Part shown: positions 23,586-35,294 of the stretch, in pieces
How the letters are laid out: the number at the start of each line of letters is the position of its first letter
Position numbering within the stretch: the first letter of the stretch is position 1
Assembly: GCA_030435675.1 (NCBI GenBank)
Contig: CM059625.1
Span: 14,384,001-14,448,000, forward strand
Direction of reading: 5' to 3'
Source of the DNA: Steinernema hermaphroditum
Taxonomy: Eukaryota > Nematoda > Chromadorea > Rhabditida > Steinernematidae
Length of the DNA stretch: 64,000 bases
Position numbers and translations under genes: made by a program
The notes under the pieces: generated by a model
The model's input: only the letters and a program-made list of their open reading frames with translations
What the model was told of the DNA's origin: nothing
Databases searched by the model: none

Positions 23586-26500
23586 GGAACATCTCTCCCT
23601 TGCGACCAGAAACTAAAAAAGATAGGCACTGATACATGGAACATCTCTCCCTTGCGACCAGAAGCTAAAAAAGATAGGTGCTGATACATGGAACATCTCT
23701 CCCTTGCGACCAGAAGCTAAAAAAGATAGGTGCTGATACATGGAACATCTCTCCCTTGCGACCAGAAACTAAAAAAGATAGGTGCTGATACATGGAACAT
23801 CTCTCCCTTGCGACCAGAAGCTAAAAAAGATAGGTGCTGATACATGGAACATCTCTCCCTTGCGACCAGAAACTAAAAAAGATAGGCACTGATACATGGA
23901 ACATTTCTCTCTTGCGATCAGCAGCAAGAAAAGATAGGTGCTGATACATGGAACATCTCTCCCTTGCGACCAGCAGCAAGAAAAGATAGGTGCTGATACA
24001 CGGAACATCTCTCCCTTGCGATCAGAACCTAAAAAAGATAGGCACTGATACATGGAACATCTCTCCCTTGCGACCAGCAGCAAGAAAAGATAGGTGCTGA
24101 TACATGGAACATCTCTCCCTTGCGACCAGAAGCTAAAAAAGATAGGTGCTGATACATGGAACATTTCTCTCTTGCGATCAGCAGCAAGAAAAGATAGGTG
24201 CTGATACATGGAACATCTCTCCCTTGCGACCAGCAGCAAGAAAAGATAGGTGCTGATACACGGAACATCTCTCCCTTGCGATCAGAACCTAAAAAAGATA
24301 GGCACTGATACATGGAACATCTCTCCCTTGCGACCAGAAGCTAAAAAAGATAGGTGCTGATACATGGAACATCTCTCCCTTGCGACCAGAAACTAAAAAA
24401 GATAGGCACTGATACATGGAACATTTCTCTCTTGCGATCAGCAGCAAGAAAAGATAGGTGCTGATATATGGAACATCTCTCCCTTGCGACCAGCAGCAAG
24501 AAAAGATAGGTGCTGATACACGGAACATCTCTCCCTTGCGATCAGAACCTAAAAAAGATAGGTGCTGATACATGGAACATCTCTCCCTTGCGACCAGAAA
24601 CTAAAAAAGATAGGCACTGATACATGGAACATTTCTCTCTTGCGATCAGCAGCAAGAAAAGATAGGTGCTGATATATGGAACATCTCTCCCTTGCGACCA
24701 GCAGCAAGAAAAGATAGGTGCTGATACACGGAACATCTCTCCCTTGCGATCAGAACCTAAAAAAGATAGGCACTGATACATGGAACATCTCTCCCTTGCG
24801 ACCAGCAGCAAGAAAAGATAGGTGCTGATACATGGAACATCTCTCCCTTGCGACCAGAAGCTAAAAAAGATAGGTGCTGATACATGGAACATCTCTCCCT
24901 TGCGACCAGAAACTAAAAAAGATAGGCACTGATACATGGAACATCTCTCCCTTGCGACCAGAAGCTAAAAAAGATAGGTGCTGATACATGGAACATCTCT
25001 CCCTTGCGACCAGCAGCAAGAAAAGATAGGTGCTGATACATGGAACATCTCTCCCTTGCGACCAGAAGCTAAAAAAGATAGGTGCTGATACATGGAACAT
25101 CTCTCCCTTGCGACCAGCAGCAAGAAAAGATAGGTGCTGATACATGGAACATTTCTCCCTTGCGACCAGAAACTAAAAAAGATAGGTGCTGATACATGGA
25201 ACATTTCTCCCTTGCGATCAGCAGCAAGAAAAGATAGGTGCTGATACATGGAACATCTCTCCCTTGCGACCAGCAGCAAGAAAAGATGGGTGCTGATACA
25301 TGGAACATCTCTCCCTTGCGACCAGCAGCAAGAAAAGATAGGTGCTGATACATGGAACATCTCTCCCTTGCGACCAGAAGCTAAAAAAGATAGGTGCTGA
25401 TACATGGAACATCTCTCCCTTGCGACCAGCAGCAAGAAAAGATAGGTGCTGATACATGGAACATCTCTCCCTTGCGACCAGCAGCAAGAAAAGATAGGTG
25501 CTGATACATGGAACATCTCTCCCTTGCGACCAGCAGCAAGAAAAGATAGGCACTGATACATGGAACATCTCTCCCTTGCGACCAGAAGCTAAAAAAGATA
25601 GGTGCTGATACATGGAACATCTCTCCCTTGCGACCAGCAGCAAGAAAAGATAGGTGCTGATACATGGAACATCTCTCCCTTGCGACCAGCAGCAAGAAAA
25701 GATAGGTGCTGATACATGGAACATCTCTCCCTTGCGACCAGAAGCTAAAAAAGATAGGTGCTGATACATGGAACATCTCTCCCTTGCGACCAGAAGCTAA
25801 AAAAGATAGGTGCTGATACATGGAACATCTCTCCCTTGCGATCAGAAGCTTAAAAAGATAGGTGCTCATACATGGAACATCTCTCCCTTGCGACCAGAAG
25901 CTAAAAAAGATAGGTGCTGATACATGGAACATCTCTCCCTTGCGACCAGAAGCTAAAAAAGATAGGTGCTGATACATGGAACATCTCTCCCTTGCGACCA
26001 GAAACTAAAAAAGATAGGCACTGATACATGGAACATCTCTCCCTTGCGACCAGAAGCTAAAAAAGATAGGTGCTGATACATGGAACATCTCTCCCTTGCG
26101 ACCAGAAGCTAAAAAAGATAGGTGCTGATACATGGAACATCTCTCCCTTGCGACCAGAAACTAAAAAAGATAGGTGCTGATACATGGAACATCTCTCCCT
26201 TGCGACCAGAAGCTAAAAAAGATAGGTGCTGATACATGGAACATCTCTCCCTTGCGACCAGAAACTAAAAAAGATAGGCACTGATACATGGAACATTTCT
26301 CTCTTGCGATCAGCAGCAAGAAAAGATAGGTGCTGATACATGGAACATCTCTCCCTTGCGACCAGCAGCAAGAAAAGATAGGTGCTGATACACGGAACAT
26401 CTCTCCCTTGCGATCAGAACCTAAAAAAGATAGGCACTGATACATGGAACATCTCTCCCTTGCGACCAGCAGCAAGAAAAGATAGGTGCTGATACATGGA

Positions 26501-27264
26501 ACATCTCTCCCTTGCGACCAGAAGCTAAAAAAGATAGGTGCTGATACATGGAACATCTCTCCCTTGCGACCAGAAACTAAAAAAGATAGGCACTGATACA
26601 TGGAACATCTCTCCCTTGCGACCAGAAGCTAAAAAAGATAGGTGCTGATACATGGAACATCTCTCCCTTGCGACCAGAAGCTAAAAAAGATAGGTGCTGA
26701 TACATGGAACATCTCTCCCTTGCGACCAGAAACTAAAAAAGATAGGTGCTGATACATGGAACATTTCTCCCTTGCGATCAGCAGCAAGAAAAGATAGGTG
26801 CTGATACATGGAACATCTCTCCCTTGCGACCAGCAGCAAGAAAAGATGGGTGCTGATACATGGAACATCTCTCCCTTGCGACCAGCAGCAAGAAAAGATA
26901 GGTGCTGATACGTGGAACATCTCTCCCTTGCGACCAGAAGCTAAAAAAGATAGGTGCTGATACATGGAACATCTCTCCCTTGCGACCAGCAGCAAGAAAA
27001 GATAGGTGCTGATACATGGAACATCTCTCCCTTGCGACCAGCAGCAAGAAAAGATAGGTGCTGATACATGGAACATCTCTCCCTTGCGACCAGCAGCAAG
27101 AAAAGATAGGCACTGATACATGGAACATCTCTCCCTTGCGACCAGAAGCTAAAAAAGATAGGTGCTGATACATGGAACATCTCTCCCTTGCGACCAGCAG
27201 CAAGAAAAGATAGGTGCTGATACATGGAACATCTCTCCCTTGCGATCAGCAGCAAGAAAAGATG

Positions 27265-27994
27265 GCGTTCCGAAGCGAAGCTATAGTACGGTAGATGGAA
27301 GAGGAAAAATGTTAGGTGTTGTTGTTAGATATGCGGAAGCTAATGTTATATGACCAAGAAGCTCATTACCACAGCCCTACTTCTCTGTGCCGATCAGTTA
27401 AGATTCCGAATGATCATTGGAACGCTTTTACTCGAAGATTGTGTACCGAAGAAAAAAACCTCCTTGCCGAAGAAGGAAAGAGGCCGTTGGTCTGATTTGT
27501 ACAATGCCATGTCGTATGCGTCCTGCATGACGTAGTGTCACTGGCTCAAAGGATAAAACAGAGAACTGGAAAACTGGTTCATGTCAATTGAGACATTTCC
27601 AAAACACGAGCTGGAAGAGGCCAGGCAATATTTTATCAATAATAACTGCGTTTTCACCATTTGTCAATTGTCAATTGTCGTTGTGTCCGTCGTTTATCAC
27701 CATAGGCACTCGATCCGATCGCCGTCGAAAGATATCGTCAGCAGCGATGCTCACGGCAGTGGCCAAGTCACCTCTCCACCGCCGACTCTCATCCCCACCG
27801 CTGCCATTAATATCCCTAACACTTTATCTCGGGTATCTCAAGTCAGTCCGAGATGTTTAGACATCAATCATCGCGTCGGTCATCGCTTTAGGCCGCCTCC
27901 ACAACCGACCACCACCATAACTTTTTCTGCTCTCATTCCGCTTTTGTTCTCATTCCGTTAAACCGTGAAATGTTCCATGTTATGCCACTGGCCG
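27265..27994. other. Array flank, no gene supported
   Basis: Unique sequence begins abruptly after the last 52-bp unit. A 126-codon frame at 27581-27961 is rich in Ser, Pro, His and Thr and has no motif or splice support, so I do not call it. The nearest credible gene is the small minus-strand frame that ends at 27995. Confidence 0.45.
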
Positions 27995-28201
27995 TCATAA
28001 ATATTGCACAGTTTTCTGGTCCTGGGTAACTGGCCCTGGTGTAGGCCATTGTTGTTTTACCTTCTTGCCCCTCAGGACGAAATGCTTTCGGAATCTTGGT
28101 GTCCAATTACCGTGTTCGAACAGATGTCGGGATTTTAAGATTTGATTAGGAGAGAACCAACCGCCGTGTTCGTTCAGCGGACCGCCGGGGTTGACCGCCA
28201 T
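27995..28201 (-). CDS. Small basic protein of unknown function
   Basis: A 68-codon frame from the ATG at 28201, starting MAVNPGGPLNEHGGWFSPNQ. It is rich in Gly, Pro, Arg, Lys and aromatic residues, with no signal peptide or membrane segment. A possible splice donor (GTAAAA) lies after codon 47, so the C-terminus may differ. Its ATG is 190 bases from the ATG of the plus-strand channel gene, which suggests a shared divergent promoter. The composition looks more protein-like than neighbouring shadow frames, but I recognise no family. Confidence 0.4.
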   Translation of the reverse strand: MAVNPGGPLNEHGGWFSPNQILKSRHLFEHGNWTPRFRKHFVLRGKKVKQQWPTPGPVTQDQKTVQYL

Positions 28202-28391
28202 GGGCAGCAGTTGTCGCGCCGCCTTGTAAACAAACGATTCCGCGTTTGTATAAATATTTTCACTAGCGCATATGTTTCAGGAGGTGTCCCTCTGTGGTCA
28301 GCGTTTCTGGTGCATCGCTCGTCCAGCACCGTCACCGGCACTTCTTCGAATGGACCACGGAGCACCGCATGAGGTCGCCAATTTGTGAGGA

Positions 28392-31281
28392 ATGCGACGC
28401 GATGAATCTGCGCTCGTGCTGGTCATAGCGTTCGTTGTTTTCTCCGGAGGATTCGCTTCTAAAGCCCAACTTGAGCATCCTCCCGTATTGGCCAGAGGTG
28501 CGCTTACAACAGATGTTTCAACATAAGTCAATCTTTAAAAAATTCAACCACGTTGAATCCTCACTAAGTTCTAACATATCTGCTGGTATACGCATCGAAT
28601 TCGCTTGCGAACGACGGCATAACAAGACCTTCATCGCGTCCTTCAAGTCTCCGTAGACTTATTAATATCTAATTTGTCAGGTCATTGTTTGTCACCGTGA
28701 CCATTGTCACAAAGAGTTCAACTAAAAGACAAAATAACATACACTCAAACAGACAAGGTCTATAGAGAATTTCTATTTTAGGAATCGTGACCAATTGCGA
28801 AATGTGCGACCTTCGTTCGTCTTACTGTAAGAAACGGGACGAGGGCATTTACTCCTGCGAGTGCCGCGAAGGCTTCCATCGTTCTGGCTCTGGAGACTGC
28901 GAGGTTACCGTATCGAGGACTCGTTCAGATGAGAACGAAATCTGCGTATTGGGCCAGGCAGAGAAAGCGGCGACTCGGTAAAACGTGAAGCATTGTGGCG
29001 TTGATACACTGTTGCTTCAGAATATTAACGGACATATTGAAGAATTACGATCGAAACGTTGTTCCTTCAATGAAAGGTGTCGATGTCGATGTTGAGTTAT
29101 TGATTCAGAAGGTGTCTGAGATCTCCGAGATTCACAGCTCGTCGAAAATGGACATCTTATTATCTCAGATTTGGCATGATCCAGGTCTTAATTTTGAGGT
29201 AATCAGCTAGTTTATTCTAGCTGATAAAGTTATAAAGTATATTTAGAACGAAGAAGGTGCGGAATGTCTCGCCAACCTTTCGCTTTCTCATAGAATGGTC
29301 GATAGTCTCTGGATTCCAAATGTAAGTAAAGAAAGAGAAAACAATATTGTTATAACGGGTCAGGGAGTTACGTCAAGCGCTGTACTTTTCGCCTTCCAAG
29401 AGAGATTGAAAACAGTGTACTAATAACGGTGGAAGTATATACGTGTGTCACAAACTAGGAGTCGTCTTTTCAGGTGTGCTTGATCAATTCAAAGTCGTCG
29501 ATGGTCCACCACAGCCCAACACCAAATATCTTCCTAGCCATTCATCCTAATGGAACAGTCAGTTTTTTGGTTTCGCATCTTTTTCTTAGTTAATATCGTT
29601 GTAGGTCTGGATGAACTATCGGTAAGTGATGAAAAACGTGATGCCGGGAATTTCGGACTGACAGCTGCGTCAATTGTTTGGATTGCGCTGCAAATGATTG
29701 ATGAATCACACGATTTTGACACTTCCTCGCCTTAAAATGAAACATTTCAGAATTTTGGTCGAATCGCCCTGTGATATGGATTTCACGTTTTTCCCTATGG
29801 ATCGGGTGGAGTGCACCACTGTAGGAAACAACTGCCAGCATACACATAAGTACATAGTGGTGTTTAGGTGTTCGAAAGCTACTCATTCAACGTTGGCAAA
29901 GTGCGTCTCCATTGGAAGCGCCACGGAATTCCGGTTGAGATTATTGGCGACATCAATCTACCTGATTTTCATATGACTCACTACATTCATGAAAAAGCTA
30001 CATTTCAGTATCCGGCCGGTGTATGGGACCAGGTGAGTTTTCGACTGCGGGATTCCCACAGATAAGCCGATAGCTCCGGTCGCCTAACATTTGTTATTAC
30101 ATCAGATATGACAACGGCAAACGAGACCCATTAATTACATAATTATCGCATATCAATCAATAATGCTTTGCATGCTTTGCAGCTCAACATAAAGCTCTTC
30201 TTCCGACGTTCATACGGTTTCTATATTCTTCAAATCTACCTTCCGACCTACTGCATGGTAAGGTCTCACAAACAGTTGCTACGTTACACAATGACTTTCT
30301 ATTAGGTTCTTATTTCCTGGATATCATTCTGGCTTGACCGCCGTTCACTTCCGGCACGGGTCACTCTCGGCGTCTCCTCTCTAATGGCACTTACTCTGCA
30401 ATACAGTAACGTGGCTCGATCACTTCCAAAGGTAAGCTGAAAGCCCACAATAAGATGCAACAATCCTTTCTTAGGTGTCTTATGTAAAAGGTCTCGACTT
30501 GTTCATGTTCGGCTGTGTCGGGTACATTTTTTTGTCAATCGTCGAACTAGCGATGGTTGGAATCCTTGAGAAAGAAGCTGCCCAACATATGCCTCAACGG
30601 CAGTTCAGCGAACGATCGGATTTTATGAACGAAGACGACGTCCGCGAGCATCAACGTCAGCTCGAGCGTAAATTCTTCGATCGTTGGAAGGTGAGAGCTT
30701 GTGGAAAGCAACGTGTGGATCACATACTTATCCGCTAACAAACGAGCGAGGTGTGAAAAAAGACGCTTTTGACAGCTGAAGACAGATGCGATATGATCTC
30801 GTTTGCAACAGTTCAATTGCCGTAGAGCTTTTTGCTTATTGCCAGGGAATGCTCGGCTTCTGGCGAAACTCCAGAGTGTCCGAAACGAATCTGTGCCCAC
30901 TTTAGGAGATCGCTCTCTATCGAAAAAAGGCGCCTCCCCCGCACAAGAAGTCGACAAACAGTTTCCTTTTTCAGCGCTCAGGTGCGACGTTCATCGAATG
31001 TCCTGAGCCTAGAACGCCGGGATCAGCCAATCAGAGGGACACGTCGAATAGGGCAATTCTTTATGTGAACCAGTGGAAGAAAAGAACTCGGAGAACGCCG
31101 AGGATATACACGCCAAAGTTGTTCTCTAAATGGACAGGTGACGACCTGGACAGGTAAAGGATGGGAAAAGTAATCGACAACAATGTGCAGTTTTAGATTC
31201 TGTCAAAAAGCCTTCCCAGTTTCTTTTGGAGTTTGCAATTTGGTGTACTGGATGTATTACACGGCCAAAGGAAAAGACTAA
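28392..31281 (+). CDS. EGF-containing Cys-loop anion channel subunit
   Basis: Thirteen exons join in phase to 523 residues: 28392-28497, 28782-28977, 29021-29198, 29247-29321, 29474-29557, 29605-29621, 29751-29820, 29868-30032, 30183-30257, 30306-30431, 30475-30690, 30975-31153 and 31197-31281. Order: signal peptide ([16 protein letters not shown]); a six-Cys EGF-like module at about residues 40-76; the ligand-binding domain ([27 protein letters not shown]); a Cys-loop with exactly 13 residues between cysteines and the FPMD core; M1 ([14 protein letters not shown]); M2 preceded by PAR ([17 protein letters not shown]); M3; an intracellular loop; and M4 at the C-terminus. PAR before M2 marks anion selectivity in the GABA/glycine/glutamate-gated group. 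It is a plasma-membrane ligand-gated chloride channel subunit; the ligand cannot be assigned. The EGF module is not part of the usual family layout. One exon is only 17 bases long. Confidence 0.92.
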
Positions 31282-32277
31282 TCATTCGTTGTAAATATTG
31301 TTGTCTTGATAAAGTCACTTTTGCATAATTTGAAAGTTTTCTTTAAATTTAAAAAATTGTTTTCATTGGTCAATCATCTCAAAAGGCTTTGATCTATACT
31401 TGATCCCGCCTTACCCATGTGGAGTTAGAGAAACGGGTTACGATAAGGGCGATGGAACTTCTCCGGCATTATTAATCATCGTTTACATGGCTATGCGACG
31501 CAATGATAACCCTTGCGATGTCTGTATCCATTTCACACAGCTGATAACTCGAATCGATTAGCGTGGAGCTTACTTCGCTGGATGCCAAACAAGGCAACCT
31601 CCCGAAGTGGAACATAAATCGGACAGTGATGTTGTGGAGTGGTTAAAGGGTAGGCTGGAGTGGTTATGATAAGTTCACCTTTCCTAAATCGAACCTGCTT
31701 TGTTAAACAGGTCCGCAAATTCGACTGCTGGAAGGATCGGCTGACGACAATAAGCCGACGATCTTTCGGACTTGTAATCTCAAAGCGATCATCCTTATTA
31801 TTTGCGTGCAAATTTCCATCTTGGGAGCGAACGTGCGAACGTTACTTTGGCGCTTATCCGTACGTTGGCGGGCAAGCTAGAACTGTTCACAACTTTTTCT
31901 AAATCCAAGACCACCCGCGCAGTCACAAAACAAAACTGATGAAGTACAGGCGTGACGCGATCTGCTTCCACGAACAAGTTGTTTGTCTCACATTTGAATC
32001 TCCGTCTACTCGCAACCATTGTTTTCTAAATGTGTTCATTCACCTGTGAAACCACGATTTTTTCATCTATCTATCGACGCGCCACCGTCACTTTGTGACT
32101 ATAAACTACAAAAACAGATGGGTGCAGAGGGTGGCGAGCTGCAACAGACCGGCTCCGTGCACTTCTTCGCTTTCCTCGCATCGTCCGACGGCGAAGAGGC
32201 GTCGAGAACGGCGTAGTTCGATCGACCGGTGAGTCGCTCAGTCTTACTGCTTCGCTGCTGCTTGCGAAATAAGGAAA
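31282..32277. other. Intergenic, nothing recognised
   Basis: This stretch separates the channel gene from cytochrome b5 reductase. Several overlapping short frames occur, but none has motif or splice support. The last 200 bases are GC-richer and probably include the reductase promoter and leader. Confidence 0.45.
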
Positions 32278-33535
32278 ATGGTACGTTTGTGTGCACCGTT
32301 GTCGCGTTTCCATTGCTTCTATCCCTGACGGTTGTTGTTGGTTTATGTCGTTCATTTTCGTGACCTTCAGACATCTGAAATGCCTCAATCTGGCCTTTCG
32401 AACGCTGCTATCGGCACTGCCGTAGTCATCGTGATTACGTCCCTGGCTGGATATTTGTATTTCAAGAAATTCGGCTGTTGTTGCAAGGGAAAAAAAGCGA
32501 AGGTTATTTTGGATTGTACGGAATATGGATGATAATTATGAGTAATTGTAGAAAGGCCCAGTAGCGCTGGTTGACCCGGAAACCAAGTATGCTCTGAAGC
32601 TGGTCAAAAAGACCACCGTGAGCCACGACACTCGCAAATTCCGCTTCGCTCTGCCCTCGGACCAACATGTACTTGGACTTCCTACTGGCCAGCATGTCTA
32701 TTTAAGCGCCAAGGTACATTCATCGCCTAAATTCACTTTGCACTCTTTCTTGTAGATCGACGGAAAGCTGGTTGTCCGACCTTACACACCGATTTCGAGC
32801 GATGACGACCAAGGATATGTCGAGCTTATGATCAAGGTTTACTTCAAAGATGTTCATCCGAAGTTCCCCGAAGGCGGAAAGATGTCGCAGCACCTGGAGA
32901 GCCTGAACATCGGCGACACGATTGACTTCCGTGGGCCCAGCGGTCTCATCACATACGAAGGAAACGGCAAATTCGCCGTGCGCCCAGACAAGAAGAGCGC
33001 TCCTGTTCCCCACAAATTCAAGCGCATTGGAATGATCGCTGGAGGCACGGGCATCACCCCCATGCTGCAGGTTAGTTAAAAGCCTTCATACAGTGAGATG
33101 GGCGGTAACCACGTTTTGTTTCACATTTTAAGCAACAATCGTTGAAGCACTCCATCTATCCGATATGATTTCGCCGCTGAAGCGAAATTGTTTCAGGTCA
33201 TCGATGCCATTCTGAAGGATTCCAATGACGAGACCGAGCTCTCACTGCTGTTCGCCAATCAAACGGAGAACGACATATTGTGCCGCGCAGAGCTAGAGGA
33301 ACTTCGCGAGAAGCATGGCGATCGCTTCAAGCTCTGGTACACGATCGACCGAGCTGATATCGACTGGAAGTATTCGGTCGGTTTCATTGATCAGGACATG
33401 ATTGAGCAGCACCTTCCTGCACCGGACGCTGAAACCGCCATTCTGATGTGTGGACCCCCTCCTATGATCAAGTTCGCCTGTGTTCCCAACCTAGAAAAGA
33501 GTGGACATACCTCCGAATGCATGTTCACCTTCTAG
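32278..33535 (+). CDS. NADH-cytochrome b5 reductase, membrane-anchored
   Basis: Exons 32371-32502, 32552-32713, 32756-33070 and 33197-33535, probably with a first exon that holds only the ATG (32278-32280); starting instead at the ATG at 32380 loses four residues. The product is about 316 residues. An N-terminal membrane anchor ([15 protein letters not shown]) is followed by a Cys/Lys-rich patch, then the FAD domain with RPYTPISS and GGKMSQHL, then the NADH domain with [10 protein letters not shown] and [10 protein letters not shown]. The last residue is Phe (MFTF), as is typical of the family. The enzyme passes electrons from NADH through FAD to cytochrome b5 for lipid desaturation, elongation and sterol metabolism, at the ER or outer mitochondrial membrane. 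Length and motifs match family norms, and no key residue is missing. Confidence 0.95.
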
Positions 33536-33821
33536 TTTTCTCAGTTGACATTAATGATGTTGTTGTATGGTATGTGATTGTAGTAAAATTTGTGTTGCTA
33601 TAGCAGATATTATCATTGTGTACAATGCCAGTGGCCACTGAGGTAGTGTCGGAAAAGTGTACACTGGTAAAAGAAACGGTTACTCGTCGTAAATTCGCTT
33701 CGGCAAACTATCTGACAAAGGAAGAAACATTCCTATACAGCCGGTGTCCTGCGTTTACGACAGCTACTGCTCGTATTTAAACGCGGAAAGGACCATCAGA
33801 AGCACCGGACTTTCCCTAAAG

Positions 33822-34566
33822 ATGCTCTTTGCCATTACCGTATTCGTTCTCACTTGTACTCACCTCTCCAATGCCTGTGGTGCTGGCGGAGTTGGCGGCG
33901 GAGCTAACGCCGACGATAACCGAATCATCCAAAATCCCACTTTCTCCATGGACTTCAGTCCTCCTGTCGCGTGGACCTATCCCGAGAACAATGCTCAAGC
34001 TCTGCAATCGTTCTTCCCTGGACAACCTTTAACTCAAACGGAGGCTAACATCAAGGCCAACTCCGACATCGAAGCAGCTGTATCGTTCACTTCTTAAAAC
34101 TCATTACCAAGGCATGCTTTTAGGTCCTCGCCGCAGTTGTAGATTCTGCGCTACCTACACAAGGCATCACTGTTCGGTCTGCCTACACTGCACAGGAAAT
34201 AAGCGACTGCAGGAAAGCAACAGGTCAGATGACCACGGCTGGGCAGCGTTTTGGACTTGTAGAGTCCGGAGCTGTGGTTAGAACCATTACTCCTTCCGAA
34301 GCAACCATTGATCCAATGAAGTGCCAGCAGCGGAACTTCTATTCCATAGCTGCAATGCAGCGTAAGTCAAATATGTACATATGTCCGTAGCTATCACCTT
34401 CCATTATCGTTTAGCAACACTCACCGACTATACGATTCAGACTACCGTCCAGATTGAGGGCCTGACCGCCACAAAATTCCAGTTGAGACAGATCGCTCGT
34501 CAAATGATGGTGGCTATGAACTTCCGCTACAATGCGCGGTTCGCGGCTGAGATTCAAGTTCAATAA
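33822..34566 (+). CDS. Secreted nematode protein of unknown function, copy 1
   Basis: Three exons (33822-34079, 34124-34361, 34415-34566) join to 215 residues. The signal peptide MLFAITVFVLTCTHLSNA is followed by a short Gly-rich segment and the sequence DDNRIIQNPTF..MDFSPPVAWTYP. The middle has one EISDCRK and one KCQQR Cys motif. The C-terminal third (about 50 residues) looks like an alpha/beta unit ending RQMMVAMNFRYNARF. I recognise no family. The second copy begins about 730 bases downstream with the same intron positions and phases. A longer frame starting upstream at 33744 lacks the signal peptide at its start, so the ATG at 33822 is preferred. Confidence 0.85.
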
Positions 34567-35294
34567 TAGTCAATTGATAACTTGCCCGTTTTAATTTATT
34601 ATAATTTAATAATAATGATGTTTTTGTAATGAATTCTAACCTGCACAGAAATGGACCATTTCATCTCAACGAAAGACTTGTCAGTAGTCGTGGGCTATAT
34701 TATAACCGGTAAGAGCTAGAGCACAGGAGCAAGTTAACGCAGAAGAACTGACTCAAAAAAAAGAGATGGAATGGTAGTTTAACCACAAAAAGACTTATAC
34801 AAGTTTGAACATGAGCAACATTACCTGTTGAAGCCTGTGTCTTATCTTGACCAAACTGGAATAGGACTTTTATCCTTGTCTATGCTGTACATTTGGAGCA
34901 AATGTATTGTATTGTGGCTTCGAATTTGAATAGAATGAGTAAAGTTGGAAATAAAGCAATGCATGACGACCCTGCAAATAGCTTCATACGTTTTGTAAAA
35001 GTCTTCCTTTTACATTGCCATTTTTTGAAGAATTGTGCTCGACCTTAGTATGCAGAACTGCTTGTTTAGTCAGACATGTTAGCATTTGACCGAACAAGAC
35101 AAACTGTCTGCCACCGACCAGTGTCCACAAGTAGCAAAAAGCCGGCAGCTGTAAACTCGTCATGCAAACGATAGGACACAATCCGAGCTGCTTGTTTACA
35201 GCTTGAATCATATCGTTTACGGTCGCAACCAGAAATGTACTTAAGTACAACTGTCTCCCTTGGGAGCACCAGAACTGCCTGAGCTTGGTTCGAG

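Larger units (their letters stand above)
5840..27264 (+). repeat. Giant 52-bp tandem array (about 412 units)
   Basis: The array runs for 21,425 bases. Read from CCCTTGCGACC, each unit is 52 bases and ends with CATGGAACATCTCT, and 21,425/52 gives 412. Most variation lies at a few positions. The middle segment is mainly CAGCAGCAAGAAAAG, CAGAAGCTAAAAAAG, CAGAAACTAAAAAAG or CAGAACCTAAAAAAG. GGTGCTGATAC alternates with GGCACTGATAC, GCGACCAG with GCGATCAG, and CATCTCTCCC with CATTTCTCTC. Units are otherwise almost identical. Both edges are sharp: unique sequence resumes at 27265 (GCGTTCCGAAG). No unit carries a coding feature supported by anything beyond open frames. It is best read as a recently amplified minisatellite or satellite. 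Confidence 0.97.

Noticed and set aside
5765..27255. Dozens of minus-strand frames of 60-471 codons inside the array
   Set aside because: All are the same repeated unit read in rotating frames. Their lengths depend only on where the stop-containing unit variant falls. There is no signal of selection, splice structure or promoter.
5840..27264. CRISPR array
   Set aside because: The units are contiguous, with no unique spacers, and the genome is an intron-rich animal genome.
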